DNA from: Afifellaceae bacterium
GTDB taxonomy: Bacteria; Pseudomonadota; Alphaproteobacteria; Rhizobiales; Afifellaceae
Assembly: GCA_028281235.1 (NCBI GenBank)
Contig: JANQKG010000039.1
Span: forward strand, 1 to 48,282
Direction: 5' to 3'
Length of the DNA: 48,282 nt
How positions within the stretch are numbered: position 1 is the first letter of the stretch; each line of letters starts with the position of its first letter. Both the position numbers and the translations under genes were made by a program. The notes beneath the pieces are model-generated. The model was given only the letters and a program-made list of their open reading frames with translations. It was not told the DNA's origin and did not search any database. Shown piece after piece: positions 1 through 9,483 of the stretch.

Positions 1-15
1 ATAGTCCGCCCCCGT

Positions 16-92
<77 letters not shown>

Positions 93-221
93 TCGGGCCC
101 ATCTCTCACCCAACACGCCGCATCGTCCAGCACACGCCACACCGTGCCCGCGGTCGCGCCACGACTTGCCGATGCGGACCAAATCGGCTTCCCATGCTTG
201 GCACCGGCCAGGGAGGATGTG

Positions 222-1001
222 ATGGATCTGGGAATCAGCGGACGACGCGCCATCGTCTGCGGCTCAAGCCAGGGTCTCGGCAAGGGCTGTGCGCTGGCGC
301 TCGCCGAAGCCGGCGTCTCGCTGGTGATCAACGGGCGCGATCAGACGAAGCTTGAGAAGACGGCCGACGATATAAGGCGCGTCGCTGATGTCGAGGTGAT
401 CCCGGTCGCCGCCGATGTCGGCACGGCGGAAGGCCAGGCAGCGCTGCTTGAAGCCTGCGCTGAGCCGGACATCCTTATCAACAATTCCGGCGGCCCGCCG
501 TTCAAGGATTTCCGCGACCTGGACCGCGCCGCCATGATCGATGGCGTGACCATGAACATGATCACGCCGATAGAGCTCATCCAGAAGGTCATCGGTCCCA
601 TGAGCGCGCAGCGCTTCGGGCGCATCGTCAACATCACGTCGATCTCGGTGAAGATGCCGGTCCCCGGACTTGATCTCTCCTCCGGCGCACGCGCCGGCCT
701 GACGTCGTTCCTGGCAGGCGTGGCGCGTGACGTGGCGGCGCACAACGTCACCATCAACAACATCCTGCCGGGCTATTTCGACACGGAACGCCTGCGCCAA
801 GGCTTCGCGGCCACGGCCAAGCGCGCTGAAACCTCCCCCGACACGATCGCCGAGCAATGGGCAGCGTCAGTGCCGGCAAAGAGGTTCGGCACGCCGGAGG
901 AATTCGGCAAGGCCTGCGCGTTCCTGTGCAGCGCGCATGCCGGCTACATCACCGGACAGAATTTGCTCTTGGATGGCGGGCGTTATCCGGCGGCGTTTTA
1001 G
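222..1001 (+). CDS. SDR family oxidoreductase, atypical active site
   Basis: This 259-residue protein has the fold of a short-chain dehydrogenase/reductase. The nucleotide-binding loop is CGSSQGLGKG (residues 13-22), the strand-4 motif is NNSGG, and the PG turn is ILPGYFDT. The C-terminus ends GYITGQNLLLDGG, as in FabG-like enzymes. The usual catalytic YxxxK is absent: the equivalent stretch reads LSSGARAGL, so Tyr and Lys are replaced by Ser and Arg. A known FabG-like subgroup lacks the perfect tetrad in just this way, so this looks like a family trait and not damage. The ATG at 222 was chosen because GGGAGG lies just upstream and the Rossmann fold begins at once; an in-frame extension to 144 is not conserved-looking. 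It is convergent with the merR gene. The substrate is unknown. Confidence 0.88.
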   Translation: MDLGISGRRAIVCGSSQGLGKGCALALAEAGVSLVINGRDQTKLEKTADDIRRVADVEVIPVAADVGTAEGQAALLEACAEPDILINNSGGPPFKDFRDLDRAAMIDGVTMNMITPIELIQKVIGPMSAQRFGRIVNITSISVKMPVPGLDLSSGARAGLTSFLAGVARDVAAHNVTINNILPGYFDTERLRQGFAATAKRAETSPDTIAEQWAASVPAKRFGTPEEFGKACAFLCSAHAGYITGQNLLLDGGRYPAAF

Positions 1002-1021
1002 CCGCGCGTCGAGCGGGCCGC

Positions 1022-1531
1022 TCAGCGGGTCTGCTCAAGTAGTCGCTGCGCTTCCAGAAGGTCTTCTAAAGCCGCCTCGGCGCGGCGGCGCTGGTCCTGC
1101 GAAAGCGCATACACCGTGCGCGTCACCGTAGCTTCGTGTGCGGCAGGCTCTTGCGCCGGAGCTGGCGGCGCTTCCGGCGCTTTCTGTCGCGATCGGCGCG
1201 CTGCCTTGGCGGGTGCGGCGTCTTGCTCCTCCGCCGTCACAGTCTGCACTGAGCCGGTCTGCCCGACGGAGACGACGAAGCCGATGCCCTTCTCCTTCAG
1301 GAGGCGCTGGACGCCGCGGATTGTGAAGCCCTCGCCGTAAAGGAGCAGCCGGATGCCGCGCAGAAGATCGATGTCTTCGGGGCGATAATAGCGCCGTCCG
1401 CCACCGCGCTTCATCGGCTTGATCTGTGAGAAGCGGGTCTCCCAGAAGCGCAGCACGTGCTGCGGCAGATCGAGCTCGCGGGCGACCTCGCTAATGGTCC
1501 GGAACGCGTCGGGTGCTTTTGGCGAAGCCAT
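1022..1531 (-). CDS. MerR family transcriptional regulator
   Basis: This 169-residue regulator carries an N-terminal winged-helix MerR domain (about residues 10-80: [22 protein letters not shown], then [14 protein letters not shown]). A low-complexity Ala/Pro/Glu linker follows, then a C-terminal charged helix rich in Arg, Glu and Leu. No effector-binding cysteines are visible. It sits 19 nt downstream of ihfA on the same strand, an arrangement common in Rhizobiales, so the two are probably co-transcribed. The start at 1531 is preceded by TAGGAG at good spacing; a longer reading frame would run into ihfA. The target genes and ligand are unknown. Confidence 0.9.
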   Translation of the reverse strand: MASPKAPDAFRTISEVARELDLPQHVLRFWETRFSQIKPMKRGGGRRYYRPEDIDLLRGIRLLLYGEGFTIRGVQRLLKEKGIGFVVSVGQTGSVQTVTAEEQDAAPAKAARRSRQKAPEAPPAPAQEPAAHEATVTRTVYALSQDQRRRAEAALEDLLEAQRLLEQTR

Positions 1532-1550
1532 ACCCGCTCCTACCCTGCCG

Positions 1551-1880
1551 TTACTCGGCCGCTTCCTCCGAGCGCGTCTCACTGTCGACGCCCTCGTTGA
1601 TACGCTGCTTCATGATGTTGCTGGGTTTAAACACGGCAACCCGGCGCGGCGGTATCGGGACTTCCTTGCCGGTCTTCGGGTTGCGGCCGACGCGCAGCCC
1701 CTTCTCGCGGACCGTGAAAGATCCGAAAGACGACAGCTTCACCGTCTCGCCGGAGACGATCACGTCGGAAATCTCCTTCAGGACCATCTCGACCATCGCC
1801 GCCGATTCCGTTCGCGACAGGCCCAGCCGGCGAAAAACGGCCTCGGCCAAATCGGCCCTCGTTACGGTCTTGCCCCCCAT
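1551..1880 (-). CDS. ihfA: Integration host factor subunit alpha
   Basis: This 109-residue protein is a DNA-bending HU/IHF-family subunit. It opens with [19 protein letters not shown] and contains the family signature [23 protein letters not shown], which includes the minor-groove-inserting Pro arm. The acidic C-terminal tail ([10 protein letters not shown]) is typical of alphaproteobacterial IHF-alpha. It normally pairs with IHF-beta, encoded elsewhere, to bend DNA at promoters, origins and recombination sites. It lies between fabH and merR, and a possible promoter of its own sits just after fabH. Confidence 0.96.
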   Translation of the reverse strand: MGGKTVTRADLAEAVFRRLGLSRTESAAMVEMVLKEISDVIVSGETVKLSSFGSFTVREKGLRVGRNPKTGKEVPIPPRRVAVFKPSNIMKQRINEGVDSETRSEEAAE

Positions 1881-1929
1881 TCGCCCCGCCGCATCGTTTT
1901 CTTAGGACTTAAAGAAATTCAAGACCATA

Positions 1930-1958
1930 ACCCTATTCGGGCGGGTAAAATTGGTCAA
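1930..1958 (-). promoter_or_regulatory. Candidate sigma-70-type promoter for ihfA
   Basis: On the minus strand TTGACC (1958-1953) and TAGGGT (1935-1930) are separated by 17 nt in the short AT-richer gap between fabH and ihfA. The -35 match is good and the -10 match is poor, so this is a suggestion only. Confidence 0.35.
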
Positions 1959-1968
1959 CCTTGGCGAA

Positions 1969-2940
1969 TCACCACCGCACCAGCGCCGAGCCCCATGTGA
2001 AGCCGCCTCCCATGGCTTCAAGCATGACGAGATCGCCGGTTTTGATGCGTTTGTCGCGCACCGCCTCATGCAGAGCCAAGGGGACGGACGCCGCCGACGT
2101 ATTGCCGTGGCGCACGACCGTCGACACGACCTTGTTACGGGCGATCCCAAGCTTGCGGGCGCTGGCGTCGATAATGCGCTGGTTGGCCTGGTGCGGCACG
2201 AACCAGTCGATATCGTCCGGGCCGGTTCCGGTGGCTTCGAACGCCGCCGTAATCACATCGGAGATCATGCCCACGGCATGCTTGAAGACCTCACGCCCTT
2301 CCATGCGCACATGGCCGACCGTGCCGGTGGAGGACGGGCCGCCATCGACGAAGAGCTTTTGCTTGTGCCGGCCGTCGGAGCGCAGATGGGCGGAAAGCAC
2401 GCCGCGATCGGCGATCGTCCCCTTGCCCTCCTGCGCCTCCAGCACGATCGCGCCCGCGCCGTCGCCGAAAAGCACGCAGGTCGTGCGGTCGGACCAGTCG
2501 AGGATGCGCGAGAAGGTCTCCGCCCCGATCACCAGCGCACGCCGGCCCTGTCCGGCGCGCAGCATCGCATCGGCATTAGAGACGGCAAAGACGAAACCGG
2601 AGCAGACTGCCTGCAGGTCGTAGGCGGCGCCATGGTGCATGCCCAAGCGTTCCTGAACGGCAACGGCCGTTGCAGGGAAGGTGTTGTCCGGCGTGGCGGT
2701 GGCCAAAACGATCAGATCGATGTCGGCGGGCGACATTCCGGCGTCCTCTAGCGCGCTCTCTGCGGCGCAGGTCGCAAGGTCGGAGGTGTGCTCTCCCTCC
2801 GCGGCAACGCGGCGCTCGCGAATGCCGGTGCGCTGGACGATCCACTCATCGGAGGTGTCCACCATCGCCGCAAGGTCCTGGTTCGTCAGAATCTTAGCCG
2901 GCAGATAGCTACCAATGCCGCGAACAACGGAACGGATCAT
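1969..2940 (-). CDS. fabH: Beta-ketoacyl-ACP synthase III
   Basis: FabH condenses acetyl-CoA with malonyl-ACP to start type II fatty acid synthesis in the cytoplasm. The 323-residue protein has full family length. The catalytic triad is visible: Cys113 in QAVCSGF, His250 in VPHQANQRI and Asn280 in RHGNTSAAS. The GDGAGA glycine-rich turn (about 159-164) is also present. The gene overlaps the plsX stop by 4 nt, so the two are translationally coupled. This places initiation of acyl chain synthesis beside the first step of phosphatidic acid synthesis. Confidence 0.97.
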   Translation of the reverse strand: MIRSVVRGIGSYLPAKILTNQDLAAMVDTSDEWIVQRTGIRERRVAAEGEHTSDLATCAAESALEDAGMSPADIDLIVLATATPDNTFPATAVAVQERLGMHHGAAYDLQAVCSGFVFAVSNADAMLRAGQGRRALVIGAETFSRILDWSDRTTCVLFGDGAGAIVLEAQEGKGTIADRGVLSAHLRSDGRHKQKLFVDGGPSSTGTVGHVRMEGREVFKHAVGMISDVITAAFEATGTGPDDIDWFVPHQANQRIIDASARKLGIARNKVVSTVVRHGNTSAASVPLALHEAVRDKRIKTGDLVMLEAMGGGFTWGSALVRW

Positions 2941-3992
2941 GCGGAGGCCGCCCTCATGCGGCCGGTCGCGGCTGCATCATCGAAGGCGCTGTCGTCGGCG
3001 ATCATATGCACCAGATCGTTCCTCGCCATCTCGCGCGCCAGCTCAATGGCGCTGGCAAAGCCTTCCGCGTCGGTGCCGCCGTGGGATTTGATGACCATGC
3101 CGTTCAGCCCAAGAAACACGCCGCCATTGACCTTCCGCGGATCCATCTTCTCGCGCAGCAACTCAAACGCCGAGCGGGCAAAAAGATAACCCAGTCTCGC
3201 CGCCCATGTGCGGGCCATGGCGGAGCGAAGGTATTCCGCGATCTGACGGGCCGTTCCTTCCGCGGTCTTCAGCGCGATGTTCCCTGAGAACCCTTCCGTG
3301 ACGACGACGTCGACCGTGCCCTTGCCGATGTCGTCACCCTCGACATAGCCGCGATACTCAAACCCCGGATGATCCATCTCGCGCAGCACGCGGCTTGCCT
3401 CACGCACCTCCTCAATGCCCTTGATCTCCTCCACGCCGACATTGAGCAATGCGACGGTCGGCCGGTCGAGTCCGAACACCGACCGCGCCATCGCGGCCCC
3501 CATCACCGCGAAGTCCACCAGCATACGCGCATCCGCGCCGATCGTGGCCCCGACATCCAGCACAATGCTCTCGCCGCGCGTGGTCGGCCAGATCGCCGCG
3601 ATCGCCGAGCGCTCGATCCTGGGCAGCGTCTTCAGACAGAACTTCGCCATCAACATCAGCGCGCCGGTATTGCCGGCGGAGACCGCCGCACCGGCCCTGC
3701 GATCGCGAACCGCCTCCACCGTGCGCCACATCGACGACTTCCACCGGCCTTTGCGCAGAGCCTGGCTCGGCTTGTCGTTCATCTGCACAGTGACGCCGCA
3801 ATGGTGAAACTCCGACACCTGGCGCACGCTTTCGTTCGCCGCCAGCACCGGAGCGACGACATCCTCTTCGCCGTAGATGACGAAGCGCAGGTCCGGATGC
3901 CGATCGACGGCGATCGCCGCCCCGCCGATCACCACTTCAGGACCGGAATCGCCGCCCATCGCGTCGAGCGCGATCGTAATGGTTTGAGACAT
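2937..3992 (-). CDS. plsX: Phosphate acyltransferase PlsX
   Basis: PlsX converts acyl-ACP plus phosphate into acyl-phosphate, the donor used by PlsY (encoded in this window at 29800-30414). The 351-residue protein opens with [17 protein letters not shown], the family hallmark, and contains [18 protein letters not shown] and the [12 protein letters not shown] motif. It is a peripheral membrane enzyme. It is preceded by DUF177 on the same strand, across a gap filled by palindromic repeats, and followed by fabH with a 4-nt overlap. Confidence 0.97.
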   Translation of the reverse strand: MSQTITIALDAMGGDSGPEVVIGGAAIAVDRHPDLRFVIYGEEDVVAPVLAANESVRQVSEFHHCGVTVQMNDKPSQALRKGRWKSSMWRTVEAVRDRRAGAAVSAGNTGALMLMAKFCLKTLPRIERSAIAAIWPTTRGESIVLDVGATIGADARMLVDFAVMGAAMARSVFGLDRPTVALLNVGVEEIKGIEEVREASRVLREMDHPGFEYRGYVEGDDIGKGTVDVVVTEGFSGNIALKTAEGTARQIAEYLRSAMARTWAARLGYLFARSAFELLREKMDPRKVNGGVFLGLNGMVIKSHGGTDAEGFASAIELAREMARNDLVHMIADDSAFDDAAATGRMRAASA

Positions 3993-4088
3993 CAGCCGGC
4001 TGCTTCGGCCACAAGAAGCGGAGCCAAGTCATGTGCGCCCGTCGTGACGATCGGTGGCCGTGAAGACACCAGAGCGCTATCGCGTTTC

Positions 4089-4227
4089 ATTGAATCGCTC
4101 CCACGCTCTGTCTCTTTGCCGAGGCATGATCTACCCGAAAACCGGTGTCCCCTTCTCGGGATCATGAGTCTTTGCCAGAGCATGATCTTATCCGAAAACC
4201 GGTGTCCACTTTTCGGGATCATGCTCT
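4089..4227. repeat. Tandem pair of rhizobial palindromic intergenic repeats
   Basis: Two related palindromic units fill the gap between DUF177 and plsX, at 4124-4166 and 4177-4227. Each reads GCATGATC...CCGAAAACCGGTGTCC and returns through TCGGGATCATG. The second is flanked by AGAG/CTCT ends, and its last bases overlap the DUF177 stop codon. A related segment with GAATCGCTCCCACGCTCTG lies at 4089-4118. The same family recurs in opposite orientation at 5926-5977. Such elements are common in Rhizobiales genomes. Transcribed, each unit would form a hairpin. Confidence 0.8.
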
Positions 4228-4735
4228 AAGTCCCGTCCTTCTTCTTCAACGCGGCCAGCGCCGCAAGCGGCGAGTCGGCGGTGGAATCATCCTCGATATG
4301 GCCGGCGAACTCAACGCCTGCCGCCCGTGGATAGGGATCGAGTCCTAGCGCCAGGTGCTCAGCGACGCACGCGCCAAGGGCAATGCGCCCCTCACTGAAG
4401 ATGTCGGGCGCGTCTTCCCCCAAGGCTGTGGTGGGCTTCTCGTGCTCGGCGGAGACAGCGATCAGGTCTATGGTTTCGGCGATTGTCTGGGGCAGCGGTT
4501 CAAGCGTCACTACGTCGGTCTGAACGATGCTTGCCTCCAAAGTCCCATACACGTTGTAGCTGTGATCGGGCAGTGGACGTATCTCCAGCTCGGCGTTCAG
4601 CGACCCGATCTCAGGAAGCCCGAGCTCTTCGGCCAGGGCGCGGCGTTCCGCTTCGTTGGCCTCGATACGATAGCGCTCGCCGCGCGCGGGAACCTGTTCG
4701 GCCAACAGCGTGAGCGATAAGGAGCCGGATTTCAT
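4226..4735 (-). CDS. DUF177 (YceD-like) domain protein
   Basis: This 169-residue protein belongs to the YceD/DUF177 family, linked in other bacteria to 23S rRNA metabolism and usually encoded just before rpmF or plsX. The central GTLEASIVQTDVVTLEPLP block, where the family normally has a Cys in the segment after GxL, fits the domain. The acidic EDAPDIFSEGRIALG stretch followed by LALGLDPYPRA is typical of the alphaproteobacterial form. No rpmF lies between it and plsX here. The start lies just after the chaperone stop, so the two are co-transcribed. Confidence 0.85.
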   Translation of the reverse strand: MKSGSLSLTLLAEQVPARGERYRIEANEAERRALAEELGLPEIGSLNAELEIRPLPDHSYNVYGTLEASIVQTDVVTLEPLPQTIAETIDLIAVSAEHEKPTTALGEDAPDIFSEGRIALGACVAEHLALGLDPYPRAAGVEFAGHIEDDSTADSPLAALAALKKKDGT

Positions 4736-4738
4736 GCG

Positions 4739-5281
4739 TCACGCATGGCTTGGCATCGGCAGAGCCGGAAAGCTCAGCTCGCCGCGGCGCAACGCCGCAA
4801 GGTCGGTGGCCTGAATGTGCGAGACCGTTTCCCGCAGAACAGCCGCCAGCCGAGCGGCATGCGCGTCTTCCGGCGCATCGGGAAACACATTGCGCGCAAT
4901 GGCCGCGGCCAGTTCGTCACCGTCCTGCGTAATCGCGGCTTCGTACGCGTCGAACCGGCCGGCGAAGGACCCATAAAGCTTGTGCATGCGTTTGGGCACG
5001 GAAAGGTCCCCCACCCCCATCTCGCGAAACGTGCTGTCCATGTCCTCCACAAAGCGCTCCGACACCAAGCGGGCGAGTTCCGCGTCGTCGCCGGGCACGT
5101 GCATGAGGCGGTGCAGCACCGCGAAGAGGTGAAGCGTCACCATCTCGAAGCGGCCCTGCAGCGTGTCGGGCACGCCGTGATGCAGATAAAGCCCCGGGCG
5201 CCGCGCCGCCTCCAATATCGTATCGTACAAGCGCGCCGCGGCCTGGCGCTCGTCGCGTCGTTTCTTGGAGAATGGGAACAT
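4739..5281 (-). CDS. Ubiquinol-cytochrome c chaperone family protein
   Basis: This 180-residue protein matches the CBP3/UQCC1-type chaperone family that assists assembly of cytochrome bc1. Recognisable segments are ARLYDTILEAARRPGLY near residues 16-32, TLQGRFEMVTLHLFAVLHRL (about 41-60), and FVEDMDSTFREMGVGDLSVPKRMHKLYGSFAGR (about 78-110). No signal peptide or membrane helix is evident. The gene is divergent from bamE and leads the DUF177-plsX-fabH block, a conserved alphaproteobacterial order. Function is assigned by family. Confidence 0.88.
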   Translation of the reverse strand: MFPFSKKRRDERQAAARLYDTILEAARRPGLYLHHGVPDTLQGRFEMVTLHLFAVLHRLMHVPGDDAELARLVSERFVEDMDSTFREMGVGDLSVPKRMHKLYGSFAGRFDAYEAAITQDGDELAAAIARNVFPDAPEDAHAARLAAVLRETVSHIQATDLAALRRGELSFPALPMPSHA

Positions 5282-5390
5282 CGCTCCTGAACTACTCCGC
5301 CCTTGTGGGCCGGGCCGCGCGCGATCCCAGCGGTCCCTTATTGCAAAGCGTCGGCGACACGGCTAGCAACCGGGCAAGGGAAGAAGAAAA

Positions 5391-5858
5391 ATGCCGATCA
5401 GACATACGCATCCGATTTCGCGGCGGCTCAAAGGGCCGGCCTTCGCTGTGCTTGCCGGCCTGGCGCTTTCGGGCTGCGGCGAGACGCTCCATCGTGGCTA
5501 CGTGCCTTCTGAATCGGCGCTGCAGCAGGTGCAGGTCGGCGCGCCGCGCGAACAGGTGCTCATTGCGCTCGGCACCCCCTCCACGACCGCGGATTTTGGC
5601 GGCGAGGTCTTCTACTACGTGTCGCAGGTCACCAACCGGCCGGTGGCCTTCCTGAACGCCCGCGTCGTCGACCAGACGGTGCTGGCCATCTATTTCGACG
5701 ACACCAGCCAGGTGTCGCGCATCTCCCGCTACGGCCTGGAGGACGGCAGGGTCATCGACCTGGTGTCGCGCACGACACCGACCGGCGGCCGTGACGTCTC
5801 GTTCGTCGGGCAATTGCTGGGTGCGGCCGGCAACGTCAATCCGGTCGCCGGACAGTAG
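5391..5858 (+). CDS. bamE: Outer membrane assembly lipoprotein BamE (SmpA/OmlA family)
   Basis: This 155-residue lipoprotein has a basic N-terminus, a hydrophobic segment and the lipobox LALSGC, with Cys29 as the lipidation site. The SmpA/OmlA domain follows: VQVGAPREQVLIALGTPSTT, then FYYVSQ and VLAIYFDDTSQVSRISRYG. BamE is an accessory subunit of the BAM complex that inserts beta-barrel proteins into the outer membrane. It is monocistronic, divergent from the chaperone gene, with GGGAAGAAG as ribosome-binding region. A palindromic repeat follows it. Confidence 0.93.
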   Translation: MPIRHTHPISRRLKGPAFAVLAGLALSGCGETLHRGYVPSESALQQVQVGAPREQVLIALGTPSTTADFGGEVFYYVSQVTNRPVAFLNARVVDQTVLAIYFDDTSQVSRISRYGLEDGRVIDLVSRTTPTGGRDVSFVGQLLGAAGNVNPVAGQ

Positions 5859-5925
5859 CTCGTCGACGGAAACGGCCGACGCATGAGCGCCGGCCGCGTG
5901 TCATCCCCGTATGTATTGTGGCGTT

Positions 5926-5977
5926 AGAGCATGATCCCGAAAAGTGGACACCATCTTTTCGGACAAGAGCATGCTCC
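5926..5977. repeat. Rhizobial palindromic intergenic repeat, inverted copy
   Basis: AGAGCATGATCCCGAAAAG, then GTGGACACC, then CTTTTCGGACAAGAGCATG: the same family as 4177-4227 in the opposite orientation. It lies between convergent bamE and hppA and may form a hairpin in either transcript. Confidence 0.8.
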
Positions 5978-5986
5978 AACAAAGAG

Positions 5987-6030
5987 CTAGAGCCACCATT
6001 CTGATTCAATCAGAATGGAAAGGGCTCTAG
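5987..6030. terminator. Hairpin overlapping the hppA stop codon
   Basis: CTAGAGCC (5987-5994) pairs with GGCTCTAG (6023-6030) and an inner ATTCTGATT pairs with AATCAGAAT, leaving almost no loop. The hppA stop codon (6029-6027) lies in the outer arm. It could terminate transcripts from both sides, but no long U-run follows, so it may instead be another repeat-type palindrome. A related TTCTGA...TCAGAA core occurs at 22336-22366. Confidence 0.55.
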
Positions 6031-8138
6031 TGCGCCAGAACGGCCAGCAGAAGAAGCGCCACGATGTTGGTGATCTTGATCATCGGGTTCACCGCCGGCC
6101 CGGCCGTATCCTTGTAGGGGTCGCCGACGGTGTCGCCGGTGACGGCTGCCTTGTGGGCCTCTGAGCCCTTGCCGCCATGATGACCGTCCTCAATCAGCTT
6201 CTTGGCGTTGTCCCAGGCGCCGCCGCCGGCCGTCATGGAGACGGCGACGAAGAGCCCGTTGACGATGACGCCGAGGAGCATGGCGCCGACAGCGGCGAAG
6301 GCATCGGACTTGCCGGCGATGAGGTAGATAGCGCCGAAGCAGACGATCGGCGACAGCACCGGCAGCAGCGACGGCACGATCATCTCGCGGATCGCGGCGC
6401 GGGTGAGGAGGTCAACGGCGCGGCCGTAATCCGGCTTGTCCTTGCCCTGCATGATGCCGGGCTTCTCACGGAACTGCCGGCGCACCTCCTCCACGATCGA
6501 CGCGGCAGCGCGGCCGACTGCCGTCATCGCGATGCCGCCGAACAGATAGGGCAGCAGACCGCCGAACAGGAGCCCGACCACCACATAGGGGTTGGACAGC
6601 GAGAAATTGACCGACACGCCCTCAAAGAAGGAACCGGGCGCAGCATCGCGCGCGAAAAACTCCAGGTCAGCCGTGTAGGCAGCAAAAAGCACCAGCGCGC
6701 CGAGGCCGGCTGAGCCGATCGCGTAGCCCTTGGTGACGGCCTTAGTGGTGTTGCCGACGGCGTCGAGCGCATCGGTGGTGTTACGCACTTCCGCCGGCAG
6801 GTCGGCCATCTCTGCGATGCCGCCGGCATTGTCGGTCACCGGACCGAACGCGTCGAGCGCAACGACCATGCCGGCAAGCGCCAGCATCGTTGTCACCGCG
6901 ATGGCGATGCCGAAGAGGCCGGCCAGGATGTAGGCGACGATGATGCCGGAGATGATCACGATGGCAGGCAGCGCGGTTGATTCCAGAGACACCGCCAGGC
7001 CCTGAATGACGTTGGTGCCGTGGCCGGTCACCGAGGCGTCGGCGATGGAGCGCACGGGCCGGTAGGGCGTGCCGGTATAATATTCCGTGATCCAGATAAT
7101 CAGGCCGGTCACGGCAAGGCCGACGACGCCGCAGAGGAAGAGGTCGAGCCCGTTGAAGACGCTGCCGTCGACGGTGAAGTCGGTCGTGAAGCCGATCAGC
7201 CACCAGGTGACGAACCCGACAGTGACGATCGACAGCAGCGCCGTAGCGATGAAGCCCTTATAGAGCGCGCCCATGATGGAGTTGTTGGAGCCGAGCTTCA
7301 CAAAGAACGTGCCGGCGATGGAGGTCAGCACACAGGCAGCGCCGATGAGAAGCGGCAGGAGCATCATGTCGAGCGCTGCGGCGCCGGTGAAGAAGATGGA
7401 ACCCAGCACCATCGTTGCCACGACCGTGACGGCGTAGGTCTCGAACAGATCGGCGGCCATACCGGCGCAATCGCCGACATTGTCACCGACATTGTCGGCG
7501 ATTGTTGCGGGGTTGCGCGGGTCGTCCTCCGGGATGCCGGCCTCGACCTTGCCGACAAGGTCGCCGCCGACATCGGCGCCTTTGGTGAAGATGCCGCCGC
7601 CAAGACGGGCGAAGATGGAGATCAGCGACGCGCCGAAGCCGAGCGCCACAAGCGCGTCAATGACAGTGCGGCTTGTCGCGCCGTAGCCCATCGGGCCGGT
7701 GAGAAGCCAGAAGTAGACGGCGACGCCCAGAAGCGCGAGGCCGGCCACGAGAAGCCCTGTGATCGCGCCGGCGCGAAATGCAATCGACAGCCCGGCGCCC
7801 AGCGATTGCGAGGCGGCCTGGGCGGTGCGGACATTGGCGCGCACCGACACCAGCATGCCGATGAAGCCGGCGACGCCGGAGAGAATCGCGCCGATGGCGA
7901 AGCCGACCGCCGCGACCCAGGACAGAAGCAACCAGGCGATAACGAAGACCACGACGCCGACAATGGCGATGGTCGTATATTGGCGCGTCAGATAGGCGGT
8001 TGCGCCCTCGCGGATGGCGCCTGAAATCTCCTGCATGCGGGGGTTGCCGGCGTCGGCGGCCAGTACGGACTGAATCGCCCATATGGCGTAGACGATGCTC
8101 AGCACGCCGCATGCAATCACGAAGTAAAGCGGAATCAT
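6027..8138 (-). CDS. hppA: K+-independent H+-translocating inorganic pyrophosphatase
   Basis: This 703-residue multi-spanning membrane enzyme couples hydrolysis of cytoplasmic pyrophosphate to proton export. The substrate site motifs are [20 protein letters not shown] followed by [20 protein letters not shown], and near the C-terminus [14 protein letters not shown]. The type is read from [17 protein letters not shown]: Lys466 and Thr469 occupy the positions that are Ala and Gly/Ala in K+-dependent enzymes, so this is the K+-independent class. It is a single gene, with AAGGGAAA upstream of the ATG. It probably recycles pyrophosphate from biosynthesis into proton-motive force. Confidence 0.96.
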   Translation of the reverse strand: MIPLYFVIACGVLSIVYAIWAIQSVLAADAGNPRMQEISGAIREGATAYLTRQYTTIAIVGVVVFVIAWLLLSWVAAVGFAIGAILSGVAGFIGMLVSVRANVRTAQAASQSLGAGLSIAFRAGAITGLLVAGLALLGVAVYFWLLTGPMGYGATSRTVIDALVALGFGASLISIFARLGGGIFTKGADVGGDLVGKVEAGIPEDDPRNPATIADNVGDNVGDCAGMAADLFETYAVTVVATMVLGSIFFTGAAALDMMLLPLLIGAACVLTSIAGTFFVKLGSNNSIMGALYKGFIATALLSIVTVGFVTWWLIGFTTDFTVDGSVFNGLDLFLCGVVGLAVTGLIIWITEYYTGTPYRPVRSIADASVTGHGTNVIQGLAVSLESTALPAIVIISGIIVAYILAGLFGIAIAVTTMLALAGMVVALDAFGPVTDNAGGIAEMADLPAEVRNTTDALDAVGNTTKAVTKGYAIGSAGLGALVLFAAYTADLEFFARDAAPGSFFEGVSVNFSLSNPYVVVGLLFGGLLPYLFGGIAMTAVGRAAASIVEEVRRQFREKPGIMQGKDKPDYGRAVDLLTRAAIREMIVPSLLPVLSPIVCFGAIYLIAGKSDAFAAVGAMLLGVIVNGLFVAVSMTAGGGAWDNAKKLIEDGHHGGKGSEAHKAAVTGDTVGDPYKDTAGPAVNPMIKITNIVALLLLAVLAH

Positions 8139-8241
8139 CTGATTTCCCTTGGAAGGCGGCCAAGCCGGTCAGGCGCCAAAACGCTGCCCCCGTGCGCCGG
8201 CCGAAAATGGAACGCTGGGCGGGGGTATTGACGAATCGACC

Positions 8242-9483
8242 TCACCCGTCAAGGGACGCAGGGTCGCCCCCTGAGGACGCTGCCGGCCGGCGCGCCAGCC
8301 AGAACACGGCGATCAGGCAGGCCGCCGCGACCGGCAGTACAGCTAGGTTCACGACGTCCCAGCCGGCGATCTGCAGAACGCCGCCGGCCGACAGCGACGC
8401 CATGGCCACGAAACCGAAGACGACGAAGTCGTTCAGCGCCTGGACCTTCTCCTTTTCCTCCGGCCGGTAGCTCTGCGTGACCAGCGCCGTGCCGCCGACA
8501 AAGGCGAAGTTCCAGCCGATTCCGAGGAGAACGAGCGCTCCCCAGAAATGCGCCACCGACGTACCCGCCAGCGCTGCTAAGGCGCAGCCGATCAAGAGCA
8601 GCAGCCCCACGGCCACCACAGAAGGTGCGCCGAAACGGGCAATCAGCGTCCCGGTGATAAAGCTCGGCGCGTACATGGCCATGACGTGCCACTGGATGCC
8701 GAGAAGTGCGGCGTCGCGGTGGTGCTCGTGCATTACCATCGCCAGCGGCGCGGCGGTCATCACGAAGCTCATCAGTGCATAAGCGGCGGTGGCGCAGCCG
8801 ACCGCAACGATGAACTCCGGGCGGCGGGCGATCTCCTTGAGTGAGCGGCCGGCGGCGGCGTCGCGCCGGGCGGTCGGCTTGGGGATATCGAGCAGGAGGA
8901 GCACGAGCGCGGCGGCCAGCAACAGGCCGATCGAAGCGAAATAGGACCCTGCGAACTGGGCCGCGGGAATGAGGTCGGCGAAATGGATGACCGTTTGCGG
9001 GCCGATGATTGCAGCAACGATGCCACCGGCCAGGACCAGCGAGATGGCGCGCGGGCGGAAGGCCTCGCTCGCCGTATCGGCGGCGGCGAAGCGAAACTGC
9101 TGAACGAAGGCGGCGCAGGCCCCGGCGAGCAGCGTGGCGGCGCAGAGCATCGCAAAGCTTCCGGCGATCATGGCGAGACCTTGCAGCGCCCCGCCCAGCG
9201 CGCCAATGCCCATGCCGAAGATGAACCCGGCCCGCCGGCCGACGCGGCGCATCAGAAGTGCGGCCGGCACCGTGCCGCAGGCCGTGCCGACAACGAAGGC
9301 GGTGACGGGGAGTGTCGCCAGCGACTTGTCGGCGCCAAGCAGCATATGGCCGGCGAGCGCGGCACTGGCGAAGCTGATCGGCGGCATCGACCCGGCCAGC
9401 GCTCCGGCGGTCACAAGCACCATCACGTTGCGGCGCGCAGCATTGTCGTCGACCAGCGGCTTCGTGACAACGTGGTCGCTCAC
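8242..9483 (-). CDS. MFS transporter
   Basis: This 413-residue major facilitator has about twelve hydrophobic helices. The loop 2-3 motif survives as LLMRRVGRRAGFIFGMGIGALGG (about residues 76-98), and a central loop (PKPTARRDAAAGRSLKEIARR) separates the halves. A charged segment SYRPEEKEKVQALNDF (about 345-360) is characteristic of a bacterial subgroup with unknown substrate. The gene overlaps thiL by 4 nt and ends the nrdR-rib-nusB-thiL operon. The substrate cannot be inferred; the operon position might suggest a vitamin or cofactor, but nothing in the sequence shows it. Confidence 0.9.
   Translation of the reverse strand: MSDHVVTKPLVDDNAARRNVMVLVTAGALAGSMPPISFASAALAGHMLLGADKSLATLPVTAFVVGTACGTVPAALLMRRVGRRAGFIFGMGIGALGGALQGLAMIAGSFAMLCAATLLAGACAAFVQQFRFAAADTASEAFRPRAISLVLAGGIVAAIIGPQTVIHFADLIPAAQFAGSYFASIGLLLAAALVLLLLDIPKPTARRDAAAGRSLKEIARRPEFIVAVGCATAAYALMSFVMTAAPLAMVMHEHHRDAALLGIQWHVMAMYAPSFITGTLIARFGAPSVVAVGLLLLIGCALAALAGTSVAHFWGALVLLGIGWNFAFVGGTALVTQSYRPEEKEKVQALNDFVVFGFVAMASLSAGGVLQIAGWDVVNLAVLPVAAACLIAVFWLARRPAASSGGDPASLDG

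Noticed and set aside
3992-4222. A small minus-strand frame before plsX
   Set aside because: It is a translation of the palindromic repeats themselves (the SGHRFS motif appears twice), so it is a repeat artefact.
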